Part shown: positions 1-6,035 of the stretch, piece by piece
Numbering within the stretch: position 1 is the stretch's first letter
Layout: each line of letters starts with the position of its first letter
Program-made: the position numbers and the translations under genes
Assembly: GCA_050698355.1 (NCBI GenBank)
Contig: JBOHBN010000286.1
Span: forward strand, 1 to 20,794
From: JBOHBN01 sp050698355
GTDB lineage: Bacteria; Actinomycetota; Actinomycetes; Streptosporangiales; WHST01
DNA: 20,794 nt
Reading direction: 5' to 3'
The notes under the pieces: model-generated
The model's input: the letters and a program-made list of their open reading frames with translations, nothing else
What the model was told of the DNA's origin: nothing
Database searches by the model: none

Positions 1-104
1 GGGTGACCGTGCTTAGTGACGGTTACCCGCGCATGCGTACTCTCGACATCCGCGACCAGCTCGGACAGCCGGTTACGGACATCAGCCAGCGGCAACTCGC
101 TCAT
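1..104 (-). CDS. Type II toxin-antitoxin antitoxin, Phd/YefM family (N-terminal part only)
   Basis: The minus strand from the ATG at 104 reads MSELPLADVRNRLSELVADV and then a stretch ending VTVTKHGHP before the window edge. The pattern 'PLADVRNRLSELV' followed by 'VTVTKHG' is the characteristic N-terminus of Phd/YefM antitoxins: a dimeric DNA-binding fold that represses its own operon, with the toxin-neutralising segment downstream. Only about 34 codons are visible, so the C-terminus and any partner toxin (typically RelE/Doc-like) lie outside the window. A second in-frame ATG at 110 would add Met-Ala. I prefer 104 because a TATACT -10 element ends exactly 7 nt before it, which suits a leaderless transcript, and there is no Shine-Dalgarno sequence. 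The gene is transcribed leftward, away from the window. The family call is by recognition of the motif; toxin identity is unknown. Confidence 0.72.
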   Translation of the reverse strand, partial: MSELPLADVRNRLSELVADVESTHARVTVTKHGH

Positions 105-146
105 AGCCATAAGTATAGGCAATCTCCGTGCTTGTGGCCAGCGGCG
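105..146 (-). promoter_or_regulatory. Predicted promoter of the antitoxin operon, probably leaderless
   Basis: On the minus strand a TATACT hexamer (5/6 match to TATAAT, positions 113-118) is preceded by 17 nt and then TGGCCA (4/6 match to TTGACA). The -10 is followed by 7 nt and the ATG at 104, so transcription would begin at or beside the start codon. This is read by eye and not experimentally supported. Confidence 0.45.
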
Positions 147-155
147 GCCGCGAGT

Positions 156-1055
156 TTAGGGAGCCAGGCCGGTGACCAGCACGTTGTAGAACAGCTCCCG
201 CGGCAACACCCTCGCGAGCACCTTGCTGTCCACCGCGGACAGCGCCTGCCAAGCGCGGTAGGCGAACGTCGCCCAACCGAGGCCGAGCCGGTCGGGATTG
301 ACCGCCGCCTCGAAGGTGCGTACCGGCCACCCGAACAGTGCCGCGACAAGCTCCTCGGTCGACGTGCCCACCTCCACAGCTCCCGCGCGCAGGCAGGTGC
401 GGGCGAGCTCACCGGGATCGAAGGTGTGCAGGTCGACGACCCACTCCAGCGCGGCGGCCTCGGACTGGTCGGCCAGCTCCTGCTGGGACCGCGCCCACCG
501 GTCGCGCAGCATCGGCAGCCCGGTGACCCGCGTGGTCGCCCGCCACGTCAACCGTCCGAGGCGCCGGGCGTAGAAGTCGCCGATCGTCGTCGGCTCGCCC
601 GCGAACACGAACCGGCCGCCGGGCTTCAGCACACGCACGACCTCGCGGATCGCCTGCTCGACGTCGGGGAGGTGGTGCAGCACCGCGTGACCCAGGACGA
701 GGTCGAACGTGTCGTCGTCGTACGGGATCCGCTCGGCGTCGGCGACCCGCCCGTCGATGGTGAAGCCCAGCTGCTCGGCGTTGCGCTGCGCCGCCTTGAC
801 CATCCCCGGGCTGATGTCGGTGACGTGCCCCTCGTCCAGGATGCCGGCCTGCTTCAGGTTCAGCAGGAAGAACCCGGTGCCGCAGCCGAGTTCGAGCGCC
901 GTGCCGTACGGCCAGCCGTGCCGTCCCGCGATGGCGGCGAACCGGTCACTGGCGTACGCGATGCAACGCTCGTCGAACGAGATCGACCACTTGTCGTCGT
1001 ACGTCACCGACTCCCAGTCGTGGTAGACGACGTTCGCCCATTTCGGATCGGTCAC
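156..1055 (-). CDS. Class I SAM-dependent methyltransferase (Methyltransf_11 type)
   Basis: This 299-aa protein has a Rossmann-type methyltransferase core. Motif I is LELGCGTG at residues 54-61, an acidic residue ends strand 2 (D80 in 'VTDIS'), 'VADAERIPYDD' sits near 104-115, 'DLVLGHAVLHHLPD' at 118-131, and the post-core motif 'RVLKPGGRFVFAGEP' at about 141-155. These place it in the Methyltransf_11/25 group, which transfers the methyl group of S-adenosylmethionine to small molecules, lipids or quinones. The substrate cannot be told from sequence. The roughly 140-residue C-terminal part has no motif I recognise and may form the substrate lid. The GTG start at 1055 directly abuts the TGA of the enoyl-CoA hydratase gene (TGA at 1056-1058), so the two are probably translationally coupled and co-transcribed. 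No membrane segment or signal peptide is evident. The catalytic class is firm; the function is open. Confidence 0.85.
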   Translation of the reverse strand: MTDPKWANVVYHDWESVTYDDKWSISFDERCIAYASDRFAAIAGRHGWPYGTALELGCGTGFFLLNLKQAGILDEGHVTDISPGMVKAAQRNAEQLGFTIDGRVADAERIPYDDDTFDLVLGHAVLHHLPDVEQAIREVVRVLKPGGRFVFAGEPTTIGDFYARRLGRLTWRATTRVTGLPMLRDRWARSQQELADQSEAAALEWVVDLHTFDPGELARTCLRAGAVEVGTSTEELVAALFGWPVRTFEAAVNPDRLGLGWATFAYRAWQALSAVDSKVLARVLPRELFYNVLVTGLAP

Positions 1056-1826
1056 TCAGCGTCCCTTGAACTCCGGCTTGGTCTTGCCCAGGAACGCCGC
1101 GAAGCCGGCCCGCTTGTCCTCGGTCGCGAACAGGCCCGCGAAGTGCGCCCGCTCTATCTCCAGGCCGCTGCCCAGGTCGACGTCGAGGCCGCGGTCGATG
1201 GCGTCCTTGGCCGCGCTCAGCGCGGCACCGGGGCCGGAAGCGAACCGCGCGGCCCACGAGCGTGCCGTCTCGTACACGTCGGCCGCGGGGACCACCGCGT
1301 CGACGAGACCCATGCCGAGCGCCTCGGTGGCGTCGGCGTGCCGGCCGCTGAAGATCAGGTCCTTCGCCTTCGCCGGGCCGACGAGGCGCGCGAGCCGCTG
1401 CGTGCCGCCCGCGCCGGGAATGATGCCGAGCTGGATCTCCGGCTGGCCGAGCTTCGCGTCGTCGGCGGCCACCCGGAAGTCGCAGGCGAGCGCCAGCTCG
1501 CAGCCACCGCCGAGGGCGTACCCGGTGATCGCGGCGATGACCGGCTTGGGGGTGCGGGCGAGCGCAGTGAACGCCTCCTGCAACGCTCGGGAGTGCTCGG
1601 CCATGTCCGCGTACGACATGGCGTCCATCTCCTTGATGTCCGCGCCGGCGGCGAACACCTTCTCGCCGCCGTAGACGACCACGGCATGCACGTCCGCACG
1701 GGAGGCGCACTCGGAGGCAGCGGTGCGGATCTCGCCCTGCAGCTGCCGGTTGAGCGCGTTCATCTTGGGCCGATCCAGCCGGATCGTGCCGACGCCGTCG
1801 CCGACCTCGACTCGTACGAACTCCAT
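1056..1826 (-). CDS. Enoyl-CoA hydratase / crotonase family protein
   Basis: This 256-aa protein is the normal length for a single-domain crotonase. The oxyanion-hole segment 'VFAAGADIKEM' is at about 57-67. The second segment 'GYALGGGCELA' is at 102-112, with catalytic Glu110. 'LGQPEIQLGIIPGAGG' at 126-141 carries the second catalytic Glu130. With both glutamates present it should hydrate trans-2-enoyl-CoA to 3-hydroxyacyl-CoA, as in beta-oxidation or branched-chain amino acid breakdown, rather than belong to an isomerase subgroup lacking one. The ATG at 1824-1826 has a good ribosome-binding site (AGGGGAG about 6 nt upstream), which fixes the start. It is the first gene of a two-gene unit with the methyltransferase. 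No acyl-CoA dehydrogenase or thiolase lies nearby, so the physiological pathway cannot be assigned. Confidence 0.93.
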   Translation of the reverse strand: MEFVRVEVGDGVGTIRLDRPKMNALNRQLQGEIRTAASECASRADVHAVVVYGGEKVFAAGADIKEMDAMSYADMAEHSRALQEAFTALARTPKPVIAAITGYALGGGCELALACDFRVAADDAKLGQPEIQLGIIPGAGGTQRLARLVGPAKAKDLIFSGRHADATEALGMGLVDAVVPAADVYETARSWAARFASGPGAALSAAKDAIDRGLDVDLGSGLEIERAHFAGLFATEDKRAGFAAFLGKTKPEFKGR

Positions 1827-1969
1827 CGTGACTCCCCTACCCGCCTGCCCGCTGGCAACGGCGCGAGCCTACTTGCCGCGGCGAGTCACCACCCCGGGCG
1901 GGCGGGACGAGAGCGCGGAGAGACACTCGAAAGAGATGCGATCCTCTCCGCCGAAGGGAACGACTCCTG

Positions 1970-2185
1970 GTGCTTGGAACTGCGGGGCTGCTACTCGCCG
2001 GGGACCGGCTGCCATGGTTCCTCGTAGGCATCATCGTGCTCGGCCTCGTGATCACCTGGCTCCTCGCCGGCAACGTACGGCACTCCACCGCGAAGCTCCC
2101 ACCGCCGATCACCCACGCCCGCCTGCTCCCGGACGACGACGAGGAACAGCCCGATGGTCCTTCTGGAAATGATCACGGCATGTAA
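1970..2185 (+). CDS. Small single-pass membrane protein, hypothetical
   Basis: This 71-aa ORF starts with GTG at 1970, with AAGGGAA (1954-1960) about 9 nt upstream as a plausible ribosome-binding site. Residues about 16-34 (WFLVGIIVLGLVITWLLAG) form one clear transmembrane helix. It is followed by a short basic stretch (NVRHSTAK) and a Pro- and acid-rich tail. The positive residues after the helix suggest N-out/C-in topology. I do not recognise a family. It is divergent from the enoyl-CoA hydratase gene with 143 bp between their starts, in which I see no convincing promoter. The final codons and the TAA stop lie inside the left 77-bp inverted repeat, so the present C-terminus may not be the ancestral one. 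Composition and the ribosome-binding site favour a real gene over a chance ORF. Confidence 0.62.
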   Translation: MLGTAGLLLAGDRLPWFLVGIIVLGLVITWLLAGNVRHSTAKLPPPITHARLLPDDDEEQPDGPSGNDHGM

Positions 2186-2242
2186 CTGGTTTCCTGCTTC
2201 CCACGACCTGCAGGCCATGAGAAGCGGGTAGTCGTCGAGGTA
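2166..2242 (+). repeat. Left copy of a 77-bp inverted repeat flanking the AbiEi/DUF559 gene
   Basis: This segment pairs without gaps to the reverse complement of 3288-3364, with 66 of 77 positions identical. The first 35 positions, starting GAAATGATCACGG, have only two mismatches, and similarity fades after 2242. Inside lies an imperfect palindrome of about 48 nt centred on CCTGCAGG (2207-2214), with arms reaching roughly 2188-2233. The outer end overlaps the last codons of the small membrane protein. Confidence 0.9.
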
Positions 2243-2247
2243 AGTAC

Positions 2248-2289
2248 GGAACGGTCCGCTGTCCACAGATCGGTTCCGGAGCGGTCCGC
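2248..2289 (+). repeat. Pair of 12-bp direct repeats upstream of the AbiEi/DUF559 gene
   Basis: GGAACGGTCCGC (2248-2259) and GGAGCGGTCCGC (2278-2289) differ at one base and are spaced exactly 30 bp start to start. They lie 25-66 bp ahead of the GTG start. The N-terminal winged-helix domain of the encoded protein belongs to a class that often binds its own promoter, so these could be operator half-sites. That is speculative. Confidence 0.35.
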
Positions 2290-2313
2290 GTACGGCGACA
2301 TACGTTCACGCTG

Positions 2314-3258
2314 GTGCGCATGAACGGATCACTCGCAACGTTGGCCGCCAACCACGGCGGCGTCTTCACCCGTGCGCACGCGCTCCAGTGCGGCTACTCC
2401 GACGAGGACATCTACGGACTCACCCATACGGGCGAATGGTGCCGCCTGCGCCGTGGCGCGTTCTGCGCCGCCCACGACCTACCGGACCGTGAGGAGGATC
2501 GGCACGTCCTTCAAGCCCGTGCCGTAATGCTGTCGCTCGGTCCCAGGGTCGCGCTCAGCCATGTCTCCGCCGCACTCGCGCTCGGGCTGCCAGTGTGGGG
2601 CGTCGACCTGAGCAGGGTCCACATCACCCGCCTGGACGCGGGCGCCGGCCGCGGCGAGGGCGATGTCGTCCACCACGTCGGCGTCCTGAGCAGGGACGAG
2701 CTGATCTGGGCGGACGGCCTGCAGGTCGTCAACCCGACCCGGGCCGTGCTGGAGACCGCCTGCGCGGCTCCGTTCCAGTCGGGCGTGGTCACCGCCGACG
2801 GCGCACTGCACCAGGGCATGACCACACCTGAGCAACTGGCCGACTGCCTGGAGTTCGTACGTAGCTGGCCGGGCTCCCGGAAGGCATCGAAGGTCATACC
2901 GTTCGCGGACGGCCGCGCGGAGACTCCCGGCGAATCACTCACTCGGGTCGTCATCCACGACCAGGACCTTCCCGTACCCGAACTCCAGGCCCAGATCCAC
3001 GACCGCACTGGGCGACTGGTCGCCGAGGTCGACTTCCTGTTCAAGAAGCAGCGCGTCATCGCGGAGTTCGACGGCAGGCTGAAGTACGCGGGCGACGCGG
3101 CCGAGTCCGCCGACACCGTTTACCGCGAGAAGCGACGGGAGGACCGGCTACGGGCACTCGGGTTCGTGGTCGTCCGGATCAGCTGGGCAGACCTGCAGTA
3201 CCCGCGCTACACCGCCAACCGGATACGGCAGGCGTTCGGCACGGCGGCCGCCGCGTAG
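2314..3258 (+). CDS. AbiEi-type N-terminal domain / DUF559 (PD-(D/E)XK-like) protein
   Basis: This 314-aa protein has two parts. Residues about 5-55 (GGVFTRAHALQCGYSDEDI … RLRRGAF) match the winged-helix 'AbiEi antitoxin' domain found in type IV toxin-antitoxin proteins. Residues about 205-310 match DUF559, a Vsr-like restriction-endonuclease fold: E207, D240 in 'EVDFLF', E251/D253 in 'IAEFDGRLKY', then 'REKRREDRLRALGFVVVRISW'. The acidic residues expected at a nuclease centre are present, so it may be catalytically competent. Length is normal for these proteins, which are frequent, usually solitary, in actinomycetes; their biological role is not established. No AbiEii-type nucleotidyltransferase toxin is adjacent, so a classic type IV pair is not supported. 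The start is GTG 2314 or ATG 2320. No Shine-Dalgarno is visible, and a weak TACGTT sits 7 nt before the GTG. The gene is flanked by 77-bp inverted repeats. Confidence 0.8.
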   Translation: MRMNGSLATLAANHGGVFTRAHALQCGYSDEDIYGLTHTGEWCRLRRGAFCAAHDLPDREEDRHVLQARAVMLSLGPRVALSHVSAALALGLPVWGVDLSRVHITRLDAGAGRGEGDVVHHVGVLSRDELIWADGLQVVNPTRAVLETACAAPFQSGVVTADGALHQGMTTPEQLADCLEFVRSWPGSRKASKVIPFADGRAETPGESLTRVVIHDQDLPVPELQAQIHDRTGRLVAEVDFLFKKQRVIAEFDGRLKYAGDAAESADTVYREKRREDRLRALGFVVVRISWADLQYPRYTANRIRQAFGTAAAA

Positions 3259-3287
3259 CGGGCGGGCCTGGTATCGATCAGCACAGG

Positions 3288-3364
3288 TACCTCGATGAGT
3301 ACCTGCCTCCCACGACCTGCAGGTCATGAGAAGCAGGAAACGAGTTACATACCGTGATCATTTC
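3288..3364 (-). repeat. Right copy of the 77-bp inverted repeat
   Basis: This is the reverse-complement partner of 2166-2242, ungapped and 86% identical. It contains an imperfect palindrome centred on CCTGCAGG (3316-3323), whose arms CCTGC/GCAGG extend it to about 36 nt with 15 of 18 pairs matched. It lies between the convergent AbiEi/DUF559 gene (stop 3258) and glgP (stop 3414), so it could also serve as a bidirectional hairpin terminator. There is no T-tract on either side. Confidence 0.9.
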
Positions 3365-3413
3365 GGACGGGGACGCCGGCCGTTGGGGCGGGTAGAGGGA
3401 CGCGCGGCGATGG

Positions 3414-5966
3414 TCAGCGGAGGGTGCCGTTGGTCATGCCCGCGGGCGCCTCGGGTACGGCGACCAGGCCGAGCTCCGCGGGGTTGCCGAGCAGCTCGTT
3501 CCTGGGCAGCACGCGCACGGTGTAGCCGAACGCTCCCGTACGGTCCAGCGGCACCCGGCCCTCGTAACGCACCTGCCCGTCGTAGCGCTCCGCCAGGTCG
3601 AGCGACACGATGGTGGGCTCCGCGATCGTGTCCGAGTCGTCGATCCGCCCGAAGACCGCCTGTACCTGGAGGTCGGCGGGCTCGAGGTCGCCGAGGGCCA
3701 CGATGACCCGGATCGGCATGTCCCCGCCGAGCTCTGGAGTGTCGAACGTGCCGGCCGCCTCGACGTGCTCGACCCGTACGCGCGGCCACGCCTTCGCCAC
3801 GCGCAGCTTCCACTCCGCCAGCTGCCGCGCGCCCGCGAACCCGTCGGCGGTCACCCGCGCGGTGGAGTGCGCGGCGGGCGTGTACAGCTCGCGTACGTAC
3901 TCCCCCAGCATCCGCTCGGCGGACGCCTTGGGCGCAGTGTGGCCGACGGTGTGCCGCACCATCTCGATCCAGCGGCCGGGGACGCCCGCGCCGTCGCGGT
4001 CGTAGAACCGCGGCGCGACGTGCTCCTCGAGCAGCTCGTACAGAGCCGCGGCCTCCAGGTCGTCGCGCCGGTCCGGGTCGGGGTGCTTGTCCGCGCTCGG
4101 GATCGACCAGCCGTTCTCGCCGTCGAACCACTCGTCCCACCAGCCGTCCAGGATGGAGACGTTGAGGCCGCCGTTCAGCGCCGCCTTCATCCCGGAGGTG
4201 CCGCACGCCTCGAGCGGCCGCAGCGGGTTGTTCAGCCACACGTCGCAGCCGGTGACCAGCAACCGGCCAAGGCCGATGTCGTAGTCGGGCAGGAACACGA
4301 CCCGGTAGCGTACGTCGGCGTCGTCGGCGAACCGCACGACCTCCTGGATGAGCCGCTTGCCGCCGTCGTCGGCCGGGTGGGCCTTGCCTGCGATGACGAT
4401 CTGGATCGGGTGCTCGGGGTGCAGCAGCAACTCGCGCAGGCGGTCCCGGTCGCGCAGCATCAGCGTCAGTCGCTTGTACGACGGCACCCGCCGGGCGAAG
4501 CCGATCGTGAGCACGCCCGGGTCGAGCACCTCGTCGACCCAGCCGAGCTCGGCGTCGCTCGCGCCGCGCTGCTTCGCCGACGACCGCACCCGGCGGCGTG
4601 CCTCCTGCACGAGGTTCGCGCGCAGCACGTTGCGCATCTGCCACAGCGTCTCGGCCCGGGCGCCCGCGGGGTCCGCGGCGACCGCGAGCGCCTCCTCGGC
4701 GGACCACGTACGCTCGTGCACACCGTTGGTCACCGATCCGATCGGCACCTCGTCGACGTCGAAGCCCGGCCACAGCCCGCCGAACATCTGCCGGCTGACC
4801 CGCCCGTGCAGGCGACTGACACCGTTGGCCCGCTGAGCCAGGCGCAGCCCCATCACGGCCATGTTGAACACGGCTGGGTCGCCGCCCTCGTACGTCTCCG
4901 AGCCGAGCGCGAGCACCCGGTCGGTCGGCAGGCCGGGGGCCCCGTTCTCGCCGCCCAGGTGCTCCTCGACGAGATCGCGCGGGAACCTGTCGATCCCGGC
5001 GGCCACCGGCGTGTGGGTGGTGAAGATCGTGCCGGCGCGGGCGGCCTCCTGGGCCTGGTCGAAGGTCAGGCCGTGGTCCACGACGAACTCGCGGATGCGC
5101 TCGAGGCCGAGGAACCCGGCGTGACCCTCGTTGGTGTGGAAGACGTCGGGGGCTGCGTGGCCGGCCACCTCGCACCAGGCACGGATGGCGCGCACGCCGC
5201 CGATGCCCAGGAGCATCTCCTGCTGGAGCCGGTGCTCGGTGCCGCCGCCGTACAGCCGGTCCGTCACCTCCCGCTCGGCCGCGGCGTTGTCCTCGATGTC
5301 GGAGTCGAGCAGCAGCAGCGGCACCCGGCCGACGCGGGCCTGCCAGATCTGGGCGGCCAGCCGCCGGCCGCCGGGCAGGCCCACCTCGATGCGCAGCGGG
5401 ATCCCCTCGCGGTCCCGGGCCAGCGTCAGGAGCAAGCCGTCCGGGTCGATGGCCGGGTACTGCTCCTGCTGCCAGCCGTCCGGCGACAGCGACTGCCGAA
5501 AGTAGCCGTGCCGGTACAGCAGGCCGAGGCCGATGACGGGCACGCCGAGGTCGCTCGCCGCCTTCAGGTGATCGCCGGCCAGGATGCCGAGGCCGCCGGA
5601 GTACTGCGGGAGCACCTCGGTCAGACCGAACTCCGGCGAGAAGTACGCCACGGACAGTGGCCCGTCGCTGAGCGACTGGAACCAGCGTTCACCGGTCAGG
5701 TACTCGCGCAGGTCCTCGTGGGCCGCCTGGAGGCGGGCGAGGAAGCCCTCGTCGTCGGCAAGCGCCCCGAGGCGCTCCGCCGACACCTCGCCGAGCAGGG
5801 CGGCCGGGTCGTGACCGACCTGCTCCCACAGGTCGGGGTCGACCTCGGCGAACAGCCGGCGCGCCGGGGCGTGCCAAGACCAGCGGAGGTTGGTAACGAG
5901 CTCACCGAGCGGCTCGAGTCGGGCGGGCAAGGCGGTACGGACGCTCATCCGGCGGATCGCTTTCAC
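3414..5966 (-). CDS. glgP: Alpha-glucan (glycogen/maltodextrin) phosphorylase
   Basis: This 850-aa GT35 enzyme removes terminal glucose from alpha-1,4-glucans with phosphate, giving glucose-1-phosphate. Residues 1 to about 110 are the N-terminal extension (DUF3417-like, 'LRWSWHAPARRLF') of the shorter actinobacterial/thermophilic alpha-glucan phosphorylases, not the classical E. coli type. 'SPEFGLTEVLPQYSGGLGILAGDHLK' lies at 110-135. 'FARRVPSYKR' at 490-499 is the phosphate/PLP-contact region. 'EACGTSGMKAALNGGLN' at 586-602 carries the lysine (K594) that binds pyridoxal phosphate. I chose the GTG at 5966 because 'VKAIRRMSVRTALP' matches the usual N-terminus; the reading frame stays open to 6998 but overlaps glgE antisense. 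A later ATG at 5948 is less likely. It diverges from glgE with 69 bp between starts, so the two are likely co-regulated and balance polymer breakdown with synthesis. Confidence 0.93.
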   Translation of the reverse strand: MKAIRRMSVRTALPARLEPLGELVTNLRWSWHAPARRLFAEVDPDLWEQVGHDPAALLGEVSAERLGALADDEGFLARLQAAHEDLREYLTGERWFQSLSDGPLSVAYFSPEFGLTEVLPQYSGGLGILAGDHLKAASDLGVPVIGLGLLYRHGYFRQSLSPDGWQQEQYPAIDPDGLLLTLARDREGIPLRIEVGLPGGRRLAAQIWQARVGRVPLLLLDSDIEDNAAAEREVTDRLYGGGTEHRLQQEMLLGIGGVRAIRAWCEVAGHAAPDVFHTNEGHAGFLGLERIREFVVDHGLTFDQAQEAARAGTIFTTHTPVAAGIDRFPRDLVEEHLGGENGAPGLPTDRVLALGSETYEGGDPAVFNMAVMGLRLAQRANGVSRLHGRVSRQMFGGLWPGFDVDEVPIGSVTNGVHERTWSAEEALAVAADPAGARAETLWQMRNVLRANLVQEARRRVRSSAKQRGASDAELGWVDEVLDPGVLTIGFARRVPSYKRLTLMLRDRDRLRELLLHPEHPIQIVIAGKAHPADDGGKRLIQEVVRFADDADVRYRVVFLPDYDIGLGRLLVTGCDVWLNNPLRPLEACGTSGMKAALNGGLNVSILDGWWDEWFDGENGWSIPSADKHPDPDRRDDLEAAALYELLEEHVAPRFYDRDGAGVPGRWIEMVRHTVGHTAPKASAERMLGEYVRELYTPAAHSTARVTADGFAGARQLAEWKLRVAKAWPRVRVEHVEAAGTFDTPELGGDMPIRVIVALGDLEPADLQVQAVFGRIDDSDTIAEPTIVSLDLAERYDGQVRYEGRVPLDRTGAFGYTVRVLPRNELLGNPAELGLVAVPEAPAGMTNGTLR

Positions 5967-6035
5967 GAGCGAGAAGCCTAATAGCAGGGCGAGCCGTTCG
6001 TGTGGCGCGTCACCAGGTCGATATCGTCGGGCGCG
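5967..6035. promoter_or_regulatory. Divergent glgP / glgE promoter region
   Basis: Only 69 bp separate the two starts. Toward glgP, the minus strand has TGC-TATTAG (an extended -10-like element) ending 11 nt before the GTG. Toward glgE, TATCGT (6022-6027) ends 8 nt before the ATG at 6036 and overlaps the 8-bp palindrome CGATATCG (6019-6026). Neither gene has a clear Shine-Dalgarno. Short or absent leaders and a shared regulatory site are plausible, but no -35 is convincing. Confidence 0.35.

Larger units (their letters stand above)
2166..3364. other. Candidate inverted-repeat-bracketed module carrying an AbiEi/DUF559 gene
   Basis: The 1199-bp interval is bounded by 77-bp inverted repeats with matching outer ends (GAAATGATCACGG and its complement) and holds one complete gene plus its upstream region. 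I see no transposase and no convincing target-site duplication in the bases just outside (…TCCTTCTG on the left, GGACGGGG… on the right). Mobility is therefore only a hypothesis. The alternative is two dispersed palindromic repeats that happen to lie either side of the gene and act as terminators or structural elements. Confidence 0.35.

Noticed and set aside
3..2027. Long plus-strand open frame (674 aa) opposite the methyltransferase and hydratase genes
   Set aside because: It is antisense to two genes with clear family motifs, has low-complexity Arg/Pro/Gly-rich sequence and no domain; it is a high-GC shadow frame.
2716..2732. Another CCTGCAGG site inside the DUF559 gene
   Set aside because: It matches the repeat core for only about a dozen bases and lies in coding sequence; chance is sufficient.
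2314..3258. Classic type IV AbiE toxin-antitoxin pair
   Set aside because: No AbiEii nucleotidyltransferase toxin gene lies on either side; only the N-terminal domain is AbiEi-like.
2166..3364. Standard insertion sequence
   Set aside because: There is no transposase reading frame and no clear target-site duplication; it is kept only as an unexplained repeat-bracketed module.
3765..5981. 738-aa plus-strand open frame inside glgP
   Set aside because: It lies antisense to a phosphorylase with intact PLP and phosphate motifs and has shadow-frame composition.
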